Positions 23,151 through 35,186 of a DNA stretch of 64,000 bases are shown one piece after another (positions within the stretch are counted from its first letter, which is position 1; the number at the start of each line of letters is the position of its first letter). The notes beneath the pieces are model-generated. The model was not told the origin of the DNA. It saw only the letters and a list, made by a program, of their open reading frames with translations, and ran no database searches. Origin of the DNA: Leucosporidium creatinivorum (Eukaryota; Basidiomycota; Microbotryomycetes; Leucosporidiales; Leucosporidiaceae); the NCBI GenBank assembly GCA_001600635.1, contig BCKL01000006.1:853875-917874 (forward strand). The letters are read 5' to 3'. The position numbers were made by a program, and so were the translations under genes.

Positions 23151-25379
23151 AGAAGCTGCACGAGGCTGAGGAGACCTGATAGCGGGGCGTAGAGGATGGA
23201 GAAGGGGGAAGGAGAAGGAGACGGCACGATTCGGGCCTCCCCTCTAAGGGCTGCTCTCCCCTGAGATTCTTACGCTGCAGAAGGCACCGTTGGTCGAAGA
23301 GTGTTTCCTGACTCGCAGGTACGCTGGAAGCGTCGAAAAGGACGAAAAGCAGGCAGCGCAAGGGGCATACAGTGAAAGAAGCTAGAGAAGCTTCGCCGAA
23401 GGCGAGCACCGAGCGATGAGCTTCGGAGGGGCTCTACGGCCGGCTGCTCTCTGGACTACAGCGAAAGTTAGGCAGTGTTTCTAAGTGTATGTCTATGACC
23501 TGTTCGAAAGTATCCGGCTGTTGCTGCTGCTCAGTGTAGCTGAGGAAGAGCTGGAGCGAGCTCGCCGCGGCCCGGCTCCAAGTGAGCTGGTACGCCTTGA
23601 AAGCGTCCGGTCGAGTCGAGTGAAAAGCAAGGGCTACAGAAGCTTACTATACCTCGAAGCCGAGGCTCCCGAGGCTGCCACAGCGGTTCAAAATGGGTCC
23701 AGTCGCTCTCAACGCTGACGGCGAGGCTCGGCGCTGGCGAGAACAGCTCTCAAGTGCGGTAGACAGGAGTCTGCCAGCCTGAGCAAGCTTTCGCTCGTTT
23801 CTTTGATTGAATCAACACCTGTGCGCTGTAGTTGGGCAGCTCGAAGCTGTGAAAGACCATCCAGCGGGAAGCAAGCGGCAAACGATCTACGCCGAGCTCA
23901 TGGATCTGCTCTCTCTCTTCTCCATTCACGTACATCGACTGTCTGACGGGTAGGCTGAAGACTCGAGAGACTTGACCGACAGCGAAGGCAGAAGCCGGCG
24001 GAGGCGGGCGTCTTCCGGGACTGCTCGACTCGCCAGCTCGGCGATCCTGGCTCAACCAGACACTCTGGCTCAAAGCAGGCGACGGCCAGAGCTTGCAGAA
24101 GCTGCTTTCAACTCGGGAGGGAGGCTATGAGTAAGCTCGCTTACTGTATCAGAGTAACCAAACTCTTGCTCGTCTCTCTCAAGCACTCAGCGGGATGGGG
24201 ACCTGGGAGCTCGGCACACCAGGGCGAGGAGGCTTGGATGTGGAGTTCGGTGAAACCTGGGGAGAGTGGAGGCCTGTAGTGAAGTAGGTAGACGCTGTTA
24301 GTGGACGGTCTTCCCAGCCACGTACGCTTGCTCAAGACGGCGCCGGGCGTGTAGCAGCCCCGAGCTCATTCCGTCCTCGCCGCTCGCCCTCGACCTGCTC
24401 AGGAGCGAGGACTTTCGAGGCATCTCCAAGCTGAAGCTGATACTTTAAACAGACGAGAAGTGATCGTACGAGTAGCGTGGGCTGTAGCACGCTAATCTAG
24501 AGCAAGTATGGGGATCTTTCGGCGAAGCTCCGCCGAGAAGTCACGCCGTTCTCGACTTGTAGTCGCACAGGGAGGGCAAGAGATGCCAGGAAGGTATCGT
24601 TTAGTTGTCTGACCAGCGGTTCGGACTTTTAAAGACTCCTTGCGAGGCTCTAGACAAGCTGCAGAGCGAGGCTTCGGTCTTGCCTCGCTGAGCGGATGAA
24701 CTCACCTCAATCGCCTCTGACGAGTGTGCAGACCCACTAGAGCTACTGATGCTCAGAAACCTCACAAGAGAAGCTGCCGGAGCTCAGCTGCAGCCCTCTG
24801 ACGCTTCACAACTCACCTGCGAACGAGAGCTCAATTCTCGGCGATGGCGCGCGGCGGCCAGTCGGCCCCCCAAGCATGCTCGAGCATCTCGTATATGGAG
24901 CTAGACACACGTTCATGAAGTTTCAGTCCTCCATGCACCTCATCCCGGATCTACGACGCTCTGAGCTCACCTGCAGAGAAGCCCTTCGGCGAAGAAAGGG
25001 GGAGCTGACCCTTCGACCGAGCGCCGAGAAGGAGCTCAAGCGGCTTCGCACAGCACCAGAAGCTTTGACGAGTCATTTGCATCACTGCTACTGGCTATTA
25101 TGTGCCCTACAGCGCTTCAGCGGCAGGCTCGAACGGCGAGACACTAGCTGCACCGCACTTCGACGTCGAGAGGTGGCCAAGGACCTCGCTGCTCTCCCTT
25201 CGACCACAACTTGCTCGTCTCTCACCTCAGCGATCCGAGGCAGCGTGTCAAACGCCACCGACACTCTACCAGACCTACAGACCTACTCGCTCGGACGTCG
25301 CCCCTTTGGCGCGCACGCCGGACCTCGCTCTTTCTCTCTCGCCGTTTCCTTCTGCAGAGCAGCTACTCACTAAGGTACC
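23151..25379. other. 2.2 kb without a confident gene
   Basis: It lies between the FUM1 start (minus) and the palI start (plus), so both promoters are here. The stretch is much longer than other divergent spacers in the window. The only protein-like stretch is on the minus strand at about 23790-23980 (with SMYVNGEEREQIHELGVDR and ASRWMVFHSFELPNYSAQ), with no start or splice context and no recognised family. The rest shows only short random frames. Confidence 0.4.
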
Positions 25380-27506
25380 ATGGCGATCCGGCCAGCTACT
25401 CCAGGTGAGTTACATACTGCCCGTGCAGACTGTCGTATTCAGCTGACCCCTTCGTCTTGCTCGCGCGCCAAGGAACCATCGTCGTCTTCGCGGCGACAGT
25501 GGTCAGTGTAGCTTGACAATGCTGTCGGACGCTCAGAGTATCAGGACTGATTGCTGCACTCTCCTACAGCTCCTCATCCTGGTCTCCGTGTCCGTGCCCA
25601 TCCTGAAGAGCATCTACTTCCTCAAGGCCACCGTCGGCGGAGTTGAGATTACGTTCGGAGCCTGGGGCTACTGCACCGCGTCCAACTGCCCTGCTCCATC
25701 AGTCGGATACAGCCTGGGTGAGCCCTTAGAGCCAGCTGAGCGTCCGCAGCCGGAGAGCGGGGGGTTGACTGGACGCGCAGACTGACACTACTCTCCGTTC
25801 TCCCCTCGCCCCTGCTCGAATACATCTTCCCGACTCTACCGACCTTCGCCTCTCGCAGACCTCGAGAAGCTCTTCGCGTACGAGGGCGTCTCGGGCATCA
25901 GCCTCACCGATTCGATCCCCACCACTCTCGTCAAGTGGCTCACCTATGTTCTCGTGCTGCACCCTGTCGGTATGCAGCGGCCTCCAGCTGAAGAACCGAG
26001 CCTAAGCTCACCCATTGCTTCGCAGCCGCCGTCTTCGGCCTCGTCTCGACCATCCTGGGCCTCCTCGCCCACCTTCGAGGCTTCCAAGGGACATGCTTCA
26101 CCACCTGCATGGCTTCCTTCGGCGCCACCATCGCTCTGATCGCCTTCGCCTTTGATCTGGGACTCTTCATCGTCGCCAAGAAGCGGATCGAGTCGAGCTC
26201 GGTCGGAGGATCAGCCGAACTTGGAGCGGCTCTGTGGATGACGCTCGTCGCTGCTCTTATGCTCATGTTCTCAGGATGCTTCTTCGGAGTGAGTCGACAC
26301 CCTCTTGAGCTCTCGAGCTTCTCAGCTGACCTGCTCCTGACCTCGCAGTGCGGAAAGTGCATCGTTCGGGATCGCAAGAGCAAGCGGGAGGCATCGGAGA
26401 GCACCAAGCCCCAAGTCGATACCCAGTACGGCGCAAAGATGCGCGACGCGGCTCTTCAACCCTCCACCAACAGCCGGCACCACGGCAAGGAAGGCTCGCT
26501 CCCCGTCTTCGCCGACCGCTACGGAGAGGCGATCCCGCTCAACTCGATGCACAATACTACCGACGACGACTGGGACGACTACAACCCTCAGCAGCCGCGC
26601 TACCCTGGAGGCTATGCGCCCGGCGGAGCTCAGCGGGACAATGCCAGTCTCGTCTCGGGCGTCGGCGAGGGATACGGCAGGAGGAACGACGGACCCGCCG
26701 GAGGTGTACCAGTCTCCCTCGCTCCTTCCTCGGAGTATGGTGCTGGAGCGGCGGGAGTTGGAGCTGGAGGTGGAGCTGCCGCTTTGCTCGCTGCCAACGC
26801 TAGAGCGGCGCGAGGGATCCCCTCGCCTCAACGGACACCCAGCGGAGCGACCTCCACCAGCCACGTCGAGCCATTCGTCGGCATGAGCAGTGGGCCTTCT
26901 CGCCAGCTCTCGCCACCGCCTCGGAACGCTACCTCGCCGACTCACTACCAATCTTACCCGGACTACTCGGCTGGCGCGATGCCTCAAGCTCAGCACTATG
27001 ATGACCCGTACGGGCAGCCTCAACAGGACTACAACGATCCCTACGCCCAGCCTCAGCAAGGCTACAACACCCACCCTCAGCACGACGCTTACGCTCAACC
27101 GACCGCTTCCTCGTCGACCCTCCCCGTTCCCTTCGGCAACGCTCCCGCCGCCACCGCCGCAGGAGGATCCACCACACCCATGGGCTACCTCTCCGAGAAG
27201 TCCCTCTCGTCGACCTACTACACCGGCGACAACATGACTCCCTCAGGCTCGACCTCCTCCGTCCCTCAGCAAACCCACTACGTTCAAAACCCGTCGCCTC
27301 CACCACAGTTGGACCATCCCGGCCCAGCACCATCATACGTCACTCATCAGCCCTACGGCGCTGCTCAGAGCGATTACGGGCACGACTACGGCGTGCAGCA
27401 GGGAAGCAGCTCGGCGCAGGATTGGTCGGCGCAAGGGCAGGGACAGGCGTATGGAGGTCATGAGCAACAGCAGTATGGGTATGGTGCAGGTCAGCAGCGG
27501 TATTGA
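25380..27506 (+). CDS. RIM9: pH-response regulator palI/RIM9 homologue
   Basis: Six or seven exons from ATG 25380 (MAIRPATPGTIVVFAATV). Four membrane spans follow the SUR7/PalI pattern: TM1 TVLLILVSVSVPILKSIYFL; an outer loop with two Cys (WGYCTASNCPAPSVGYSL); TM2 WLTYVLVLHPVAAVFGLVST; a Cys pair (GTCFTTC); TM3 CMASFGATIALIAFAFDLGL; TM4 LWMTLVAALMLMFSGCFFG. A cytosolic CGKCIVRDRKSKRE motif follows, typical of PalI. The long C-terminal tail (over 350 residues) is rich in Pro, Gln, Tyr and Gly, with repeated DPYGQPQQ-like units. PalI/Rim9 assists the plasma-membrane alkaline-pH sensor PalH/Rim21 upstream of the Rim101 pathway. The tail length fits PalI better than the short yeast Rim9. Confidence 0.88.
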
Positions 27507-27824
27507 GCAGGCGATGCGATGGGAAGAGAAGCAGAGAAGGAGAAGGACATTTTGTCTAGTAGACCGACGACCTCTCACTGTACCCGTATCGTGCTTGTTA
27601 GATTATCAGTCTTTCCAATCAAGTATACCCCTCGTCTCTCTGTAGCGCATGTGTTCAGTGAGCAGTGAAGTGTGTTCGCGCAATGAGCGATCTCGGCGAT
27701 AGTCAACTCGGCTTCGCCTGTCGCTCACGAGAGCACTACCCAACGAATGATAATGGCAGAGTACATCAACTAAAGCTTCTGCTGTCTACACGACTGTACA
27801 CGGCCTGCTCCTGACCGCCGTCAA
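27507..27824. other. Convergent 3' spacer
   Basis: 318 bp between the 3' ends of the palI gene and the transcription factor gene. AT content is slightly higher than in neighbouring exons, as expected of 3' UTRs. No gene is seen. Confidence 0.5.
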
Positions 27825-30800
27825 TCAGCCATCCAACCCGAACTCATCAGCGCCCAGCGTGCCGAACAAGTTCAACAGCGGATTCCCGCCCGACCCGACG
27901 TCCATCGTCTGATTACTCCACAAGCTCTGGAACAGCAGATCCTGCTCCTTGCCCACCGCCATCGAACCAGCAGTCGGGTCCCACTCCCACGGCAGCTCGA
28001 AGCCGTAATTATCGCCGACGGCCGTGCTCGCTATGCCGTCGAGGTTGATGCCGTCGGCGCCGTGGGCCACGGCTGCTGCTGCTGCTCCTCCGTTGGGGAG
28101 CGAGGCGAAGGAGAAGTCGGAGTGAATGGGATGGAAAGGCGCTTGAGGGGCGGGAACGGCCGAGGTGCTGGCGCCGAGGTTGGTGTGGTGTTGCTCGGCG
28201 TTGTGGTGAGTGGGAGGGAGCTGAGTATGATTGCCCATGGCCGGCGACTCGGAGACGTTCCTCGAAGGGTGTTGCGAAGGCGCCGCCGAGCGCTGGGCGG
28301 CTTGTGCTGCTCCGGACGGGTCGATGGAGCCCTTGTCGGCGAGGATGGCGGGGGTGCAGTGTGCTTGCAGGCGAGTCAGGAGGGCGGAGAAGCCGCGGGC
28401 GATGTGGTGCGAGTCGACTGAGGCGTAGTGGAGGGCCGAGATGGCTTGCTCGAGGAGGATGACCGTCTTGCTTTGGCCGTGCTCGATGACGCCGACGGCG
28501 AGGGCCTGTGGTGTAGAGCAAGGTCAGTGGGCGTCGGCGGGAGGTGTAGAGAGTGGTCAATCACCTTGAAGAGGAATGTAGCAGCAAAGAGGATCCTCTG
28601 GAAGATGCGCGAGGGGCAAAGGCGAAGGTAGCCCTTCGGCTCGAGGAAAGTGACGGTCTGATGGAGGATGGACTGGGCAGCAGCGAGCGAGTCGATGATC
28701 CAAGGTCCTTCTTGGAGGTTGAGAAGCGAAGGAGTGACGAAGAGCAAGTCGTTGACCTGTTTATATCGCGAGTCAGTTTCGGCTTCTCCGGCGCAAAGGC
28801 TAGCAGCGAGCTCACCTTTACTCGACGACGGAGACGCTCTTGAAGAGCTCGTAGGGCGATAGCGTTTCCGTATAGACGGACGTAGTCGATCTCGATCTGA
28901 AGGAGGGTCGACTCGACGTTGCCTTGCTCTGTCGGCGCGAGAAAATGGTCAGCGAGGGAGTCGGCGAGGGAGAGAGCGAGAGCTCGGCGTACTCAGCACA
29001 TTTCTCGTCTTGCCAGCCATGGACCGAAGCTCGTGGTCGAGACTTCGGATAAAGCTCTCCCAAAGACCGGTGCGCAGGAGCGAGCGAGTGATCTCCTTGT
29101 TTGGGTCTGCGATGAGCGAGCAGGTTAGCGATAGCGCGGCCAACGAGGCGGCTGAGAGTGAGGCGCACAAAGGCGATCTTGAATCGTTCCGAGGAGCTGA
29201 GGGATGAGTAGGATCAGAACGAGACGCTAGAAATCGAGCTCGGTGGAAGACGTACAGCAGCCATCAGCCCTTGAGGCAGGGTTCGCTCGGCCCAAAGCTC
29301 CTTCAATCCTCGGCGCTGTACATCGAGGGATGCACGACCAGTGACTTGCTCCCACCATGCACTCGACATGTCTATGAGAAGACTGAGCATCAGCTTTCGG
29401 CGTTTTCGACTCGTCCAAGCGACGAGGGAAGGTCGGTGAAGGCGACTCACAGGCTTGGATGACGGCGCCACGACCGAGACGAACGGATACACTGCGAGAA
29501 AAAGGCGGGTGAGCTTGGAAGCGCGCCCGCGAGCTCATAAACGCACTGTCGGTCGGCGTTGTAGCAGTCTACGAGCGCGGTAAGGGAGAAGAGATCAGCT
29601 CCGAGTCGACGCCTCGCGAGACGAACTCGACGCACAGAGCCATGTACTGAGGATCCTCCCATTGTGCCATGAAGCGGAAGCATCGCTCTTCTTGTCGAGA
29701 CCGTACAGCGCAGCGTTATCAATGCCGAGCTCTTGAGCGAGGCGAACGGCGCATCCTGTGGGCGATCAGCTCATCAGCGAGCGTCCTGCGGAGTGCAGTC
29801 GAGAAACGATAAAGAAACGCACCGATATAAGTCCAGCTCATCGAATCGTACTGCGTACTCGCCTTGAGCAGCTCAGTCACCTCATGCTCGACCTCATCTT
29901 TCGGTTCTGGTCCTTTGCCCGCTCCACCATAAACCAACGGAATCGCCGGCCATTCCGTCATCAACAGCAGTGCTTCCACACTACTGATATGCCGATACGC
30001 GGGCGCGCCTTCGTGCAAATAGATGAGGAGCTGGCGGAAGAAGTTGGCGCAGACGAGGTGGATCTGGGAGGAGCGGGCGCGGGGGAGGGCCGACGAGTAG
30101 CGGGCGGCGATGGTGATCATTGCGCAGCAGAGGATGCATTCGGTTGTGGTAAGGACGGGGAGATGGGAGGGGGAGAAGATTTCGGGGGGCAGGAGAGGGT
30201 AGAGGGGAGCCATGTCGGTTTCGAAGCTGTGGTGTGTGATGGAGAGGAGCAGGGTCAGCTGAGAGTGTTTTGGTATAGAAAGAGATTCGAGGAGGGGAAG
30301 AGAGAGCGAGATAGCCAGCTCACGAGGAGAACAACGCCTCGGCTTCCGGCTGGGTGAGCAATCCCTCCACCACAGGCGTCCAGAGTGCCCAACCTCCCTC
30401 CACCTGCTGCTCCCCCGGCGAGTCTCCCTTCCTTCCTCCCACTACCTTGGGTACCTCCTGCGCCGAAGGAGCCCTGGCATTCATCCCCTGCGAAGGCGCT
30501 GGCGCCGAGGACCTCAGACTCGACGCCGTGGCCAGCAGCCTCAGCGCATCTGACGGATTATGCAGCGTCGAGGAGAGGAGGACGTCGCTGTCTGCTCCAC
30601 CTCCCCCTCCCTTCGAGCTCGACGCGCCGCCTTCATGGCCATCGACGGCTGCGCCTTCCCCCTCCCCCTCCTCCTCCTCCTCGTCCCTCGCATCCTCATC
30701 GTCCTCATCGTCGTCCGTATGCATCGCAGCGGGGTACTCCTCGTGAGCATGTGAAGTAGAAGGGATACTCCCGCTCGTGGAGCGATGGTACGAGGGTACT

Positions 30801-31758
30801 GGAGGAGGCATTTGAGGCGGCGGTTGGTGGAGGAGGGGCGGCGAAGGGGCGTAGTAAGGATTGGCGTGAGGGCCTTCGGGGAAGGTAGGAGGGAGAGGGC
30901 GGGAGAGGGAAGGGTTGTTAGGGGAGTAGAGGTCTTGTGCACCCCATTGCGAGCCTCCAGCGACGGCGGGCGGCGGAGGAGGAGGAGGGTATCGGTACTG
31001 AGGCTGAGGTTGAGGCTGCGAAGGGACCGAAGGGAGCGGTTGCGATTGGAGCTGTTGAGAGGGGGAGCCGTCCGGGTCGGTGCGAGTGAAGGTACGCCCT
31101 GGTCGAGCGGTGAAGATGCAGTCGCGGGATTCTCGGCGACAGCGGCGGCAGGGACCTTCGGAGGGGGCGTCGGGGTCGCCTGAGGAGTGGGGCGGAGGTC
31201 AGCGAGGCGAAGCAGGAGGGAGAGGGAGATGCTCACCTAGATCGCATTTGAGCTTGCGCTGTAGGAAAGTAGATCCGTAGGTCAGCAGACGTCTCTTTCG
31301 GCCTGCGAAGGAGTCCATTGTCGTGGGGCAGCAGGTGCACCGCCTAGGTCGCTCCCGCCTGCTGAGCTACAGCCTATAGAGCAGCTGCAGGTCAATCTTG
31401 TCGTTTTGTTCAATCGAGTCGACGACAGCACTTAGCAGCAAGCAACGGCGAAGAGGGCTCCGACGATGAGCTGCTTGCCCAGCCTTCGGTTGTTGGCGCT
31501 GCTGTGGTGTAGGAGCTGCATCCGAACAGAAGTTGGAGCTCCGAGCGGTGTGCTGTAGCTCTATCTTCTCCGCCTTGCCCATCCAGTCGGCGATAACTCG
31601 AACGAGCGTCCAAGCTGCCTCCGACCCTCTGCTGCCTCGTCGCCTGAGCTAGTTGAAAGAGGGAGGGGGCTCACACTGCGACAGGGCAAGCAAGCACGGT
31701 AGGTCCTCTTAGCCCGCTTGGGCTTAGGAGGACCTGTAGCTTCACTCGCTGCTTCCAT
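27825..31758 (-). CDS. Zn2Cys6 fungal transcription factor
   Basis: From ATG 31758 a basic lead (KPKRAKRTYRACLPCRS) is spliced across a 413-nt intron to RKLKCDLG, and across another to PSEGPCRRCRRESRDCIF. Together these give the six cysteines of a Zn2Cys6 DNA-binding cluster. A Pro/Gln-rich linker, an acidic block (DDDEDDEDARDEEEEEGEGE) and a Gly/Ser run follow. The middle-homology region carries FETDMAPLYPLLPPEIFSPS, ILCCAMITIAARYSSALP, and a later exon with CAVRLAQELGIDNAALYG, all typical of Fungal_trans domains. The C-terminus (WDPTAGSMAVGKEQDLLFQS, then TMDVGSGGNPLLNLFG) looks like an acidic-hydrophobic activation region. About nine exons. The target pathway cannot be told from sequence. 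Confidence 0.87.
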
Positions 31759-32181
31759 CGTTTGCAGCTACCCTTCGAGTTGTGGATGGAAAGCAGGCTT
31801 TGGAGTGGATCTGAGTGAGTGACGGTAGAGGACTGGAGGGGGCGGGCGGGTTTGCTCAAGTACCTCGACAAATCTGTAGGCGAATTGTAGTCGATACGAG
31901 CCGAAAGAGACGTCTCGCGGGGTCAAGAGATAGAGAAAGAAGGAGGCGAAGTTCGCCGACAGCGTTGTGGAGACGCCTCCTTTGCTGTTGGGTAGCATGA
32001 CCAGAGCTAGCAGGCTACAGAGCGTGACATCTCAGTGTCTGTAGCTCTTTACCATAGCTCCCCTTGCTTCGGATCAACCTCAGCCCAAGTCGACGTTCCG
32101 GCGCGCCTCTCGGATCTCGCTTGCCCACCTCTCTCCTTCCCGCTCCTCACCTCGTCTTGTATCGACCTACAGCCAACAAAC
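31759..32181. promoter_or_regulatory. Divergent promoter region
   Basis: 423 bp between the divergent start codons of the Zn2Cys6 factor and the PIG-Y-type gene, so both promoters should be here. No clear binding-site repeat was seen. Confidence 0.45.
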
Positions 32182-32849
32182 ATGGCCCGTCGCAAGCGTC
32201 TCTCGCCCATTTCTACTACAGGATTAGATCCTTCCACCTCGATATCGATAGGACCCGCCTCGACTCCTCAAATCAATCATCACCCACCTCTATTCCAACC
32301 CGAGCACTTGTTCCCCTTGTTGAGGCCTACAGCTTCTAATGCTCATTTGGTAGAGCAACGCAATAGGAAGAGAAGGAGTGGGGGCAGTGAGGTAGAGGCA
32401 TGGGATTGGACTCAAAGCCCTACAGCTACCGCGGTGGGAGCAACAGACGACGAGCACGAGGAGGGCGAGGGCGAGGGCGAGGAGCTCTTCAACAGAGGCA
32501 TGTGGGCCTGGGGCGTAGGGCTCGTCACCTTCTCCAGCCTCTGCTTCGTTCTAGGCATATGGAGCATCGCAGTAGCGCCTTTTGTCGAGACAGAGGGAAT
32601 CCTCGTGCGTGCTTGCCCTCTCGTTCAGCGCGTTGCCAAGCTTACAGACACCACTACAGATCCTCGACACCCTCGCCAAGGATACGCACTACAAGTACCT
32701 CCTCGTGTTCCTTGTTCCCGTCACCCTCTACGCCGTCATCATCAATTGGTGGGGGCTCAAGGTGAGCTTCCGTCGGTCGGGTCGTGTGCTGCTGGAGAGG
32801 TGCAGATGCCTGATCCTTTGCTCCGATGCAGATCTTCCGACACGCTTGA
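32182..32849 (+). CDS. PIG-Y/ERI1-type subunit of GPI-GlcNAc transferase
   Basis: Three exons. The long N-terminus (MARRKRLSPISTTGLDPSTS onwards) is polar and has an acidic stretch (DDEHEEGEGEGEE). Two membrane spans follow: GMWAWGVGLVTFSSLCFVLG and YLLVFLVPVTLYAVIINWWG. The very short last exon gives IFRHA then stop. The ending WWGLKIFRHA closely matches the C-terminus of human PIG-Y (WMGIKLFRHN), and the two-span layout agrees. PIG-Y/Eri1 belongs to the ER complex that adds GlcNAc to phosphatidylinositol, the first step of GPI-anchor synthesis; yeast Eri1 also links it to Ras. The N-terminal extension of about 100 residues is much longer than in human PIG-Y (71 residues in all). Confidence 0.75.
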
Positions 32850-33325
32850 GCTCGCTTTCACGCTCTTCAAGCACTCAAGAGCTCCTCCCTCAGTGGACCA
32901 GAGCCGGCCCAGCAGACGTTTTTCGCTTGCCGTGCACAAGCTATGGGCAGCAGAGTCGAAGAGCCGGTGAGTCTACGCGCTCCTGTTTTCGTAGCTCCGT
33001 CGCTGAGCTGACCGTTTGGCCTTTCTCTCGCAGTTCCTCCCGCCTCATTCTCAAGCTCGGCGCCGAGCTCAACCTCAGCCTTCGCGCGCTCAAAATCATC
33101 CGACGCCGGCTCAAGACCTCGACGCTGGATCCGACTGCATTCTACGGAGAAGGTGGCCGATCTTGAGCTTGATGGAAGGACGGGAAAGGGTGGAAGGGAG
33201 ACGAGTTCGGAGCTCGGCGCTAGCTTTCTCGCTCCCTCTCGTCGCTCAAGCTGTAGATTAGATCACGATAGATAATGCAAAGCTATACAAGCAATCATCA
33301 ACCTTCTCATACACATCTCCTCGCC
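32850..33325. other. 3' flank with a splice-like structure
   Basis: After the PIG-Y stop, a canonical intron (donor near 32967, CTGAC branch, CAG before 33034) joins two stretches that stay open: one ending AVHKLWAAESKSR, the next reading SSRLILKLGAELNLSLRALK and ending AFYGEGGRS at 33166. No good start codon leads in. It may be a spliced 3' UTR or an unrecognised small gene. Confidence 0.35.
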
Positions 33326-34854
33326 TCACAGCATCCTTCTCACCGCCATCCCAACAGCCACCAGCGCCAACGGCACACTCGCCAACGTCGCCCAATCCCC
33401 CTTGCTCATCCTCACCCTGACGCTCCTACTCCCCTGTTTCCCCGCAACAAACTCTCCCTTCTTATAAAACTGCTCCGACAAAAGGGCGTCTTTCTCGACC
33501 CACCGCCCTCGGACCCACGCTTCGAACGCCCGCCTCTCCTCCTCGGTCACTTCCTTCTCACACTCCTCCGGCGTCCCTCCCTTCACTCCCCCAATCGGCA
33601 CCTCACTCAACTTCCATCTCCTCAAATGCATATGCACCCTGGGACTCGGCGTGCGAAGACCAAAGATGGACGAGAGGGTGAAGTGGTCTTGAGCGTACCC
33701 GGCGGGGGGCACGCCCTCGTACCCGAGGGTTAGGTCGTACAGGGTGAGATGGGGCATGGTGAGAGAGAGGGTGCGGAGGGTGTACAGTAGCCCCGTGGAG
33801 CGCGGGAGGAGGAGGTTGGACAGGTCGGGCTGTGGATCGCCGAGGGGAAGGTCAGCTTGGTCGGTCGCCCGAAGGAGGAAAGGAGAGCGTACAATCCCTT
33901 GTGCAGCGGCAAAGCTCGCGCTCTTGGGCCTCGTCAAGCGCGAAACGAGCGTCCCTTCCGGAAAGAGGAGGAGCGAGAAAGGTAGCTCATGCTGCACTGC
34001 TGCTTGAGCCGTCTTGTACATCCCACTCTTCTGGAGCGTCTTGTCCTTGTTGAGGAAGATGAATTGGAAGAGCTGCATTGCCTGTTGGGGTTCGAGAAGG
34101 AGAGTTAGCCAAGTCGCGTGAGCTCGGCTCGGCGCCTGAGGACGAGGGACGTACGGGACCGACGATGGGAGCCCACTGGAGGGAGGCTTTGAGGATGATG
34201 CAGATCCCTGAGCTGATGTTGGCCATGAAGAAAAGGATCCTGGTGAATGCGACGAGATAAGCGAAAGTTCGGCGTTGCCCTCGGCGCGTGAAAGCGTTCG
34301 GTCTCGAGGTGTCGGACTCACCAGACGTGAATCCAGTCGGCGTATTGCTGCGGGAGAGCAGGGTCAGCTTAAAGTAATACAGAGACAGATGCAGTAGCTC
34401 ACCTGATGATTCGAGATCCACACTGTTGGATCGCAAGGTCAAGGGATCAGCTCGGGCTCCAACTCTCCAGCCCATCTCGCAGTTCGTACTCACCACTCTG
34501 CTTCTCAAAATCCAAGCCCACGACATTCCCACTCGCATCCACCTTGCACACTTCTTCCAAATCGACCCCCTCCCCTGCCGTGAGCACCATCTCACTCCCT
34601 CCGCCAAAAACCACTGTAATCGCTACGAGCAGCATCGCGAACGCTTCCTTTGAGTGCAGGATCCAATTGCGGTAGAGGCGGGGTGCGAGGAGAGCGAGTG
34701 GGAGAGCGACGAGTTGAAAGAGGTGGATGATGAGGAGCGAGAGGATGAAGATGAAGGCGAAGAGCGCTCGATGCAGACGCATTAGCAGCGAAGGCGGCGG
34801 ACGGGAGGCGATGGGGATGGCATGGAGCGGGATCGCTGCTGCTGGGGAGTCCAT
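33326..34854 (-). CDS. LPLAT-family acyltransferase, copy 1
   Basis: About seven exons from ATG 34854 (MDSPAAAIPLHAIPIASRPP). An N-terminal membrane span (LFAFIFILSLLIIHLFQLVA) precedes the acyltransferase domain. Block I reads NHQQYADW (His-X4-Asp catalytic pair) and is split by an intron. Next is IISSG-type wording (ANISSGICIILKASLQWAPI), then block III LLLFPEGTLVSRLTRPKS and LLPRSTGLLYTLRTL. A C-terminal hydrophobic span (LASVPLALVAVGMAV) ends the protein. Layout and wording fit the LCLAT1/Cst26-like lysophospholipid or 1-acylglycerol-3-phosphate acyltransferases of the ER. Substrate cannot be told from sequence. A paralogue in opposite orientation lies at 39745-41600. Confidence 0.85.
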
Positions 34855-35186
34855 CGCTGTAGTCGGGTCGAGTCGAGCTGAGGTGCGAGTGCGAGGTCGA
34901 GCGAGGAAGTGAGAAGGCAAAGAAGCTCGGCTTGGAAAGCGTGACCTCAGCAGCCCCTTCTCGTCGGTCTGAGAAAGATAGTCGGGGGGGATCAAAAGTA
35001 CAATGTCACACTACACGGAAACACAGAAAGGCTAAGGAAAACTCGTATCTACGGTCCAGGGGGCGGTTGAAGCCTCCTCGAACAATGAAGGTCGGTCTCG
35101 GAAAGGGGGGGCTCGGTGTGCAGAGACACTGGAGAGGAGAGGGTATTTTGTATGTACGGGAAGGCGCTGGCGATGATGGTGATGGA
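34855..35186. other. Spacer between acyltransferase and SNF1 beta genes
   Basis: 332 bp that should hold the promoter of the acyltransferase (minus strand) and the 3' UTR of the SNF1 beta gene. No coding feature is supported. Confidence 0.45.
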
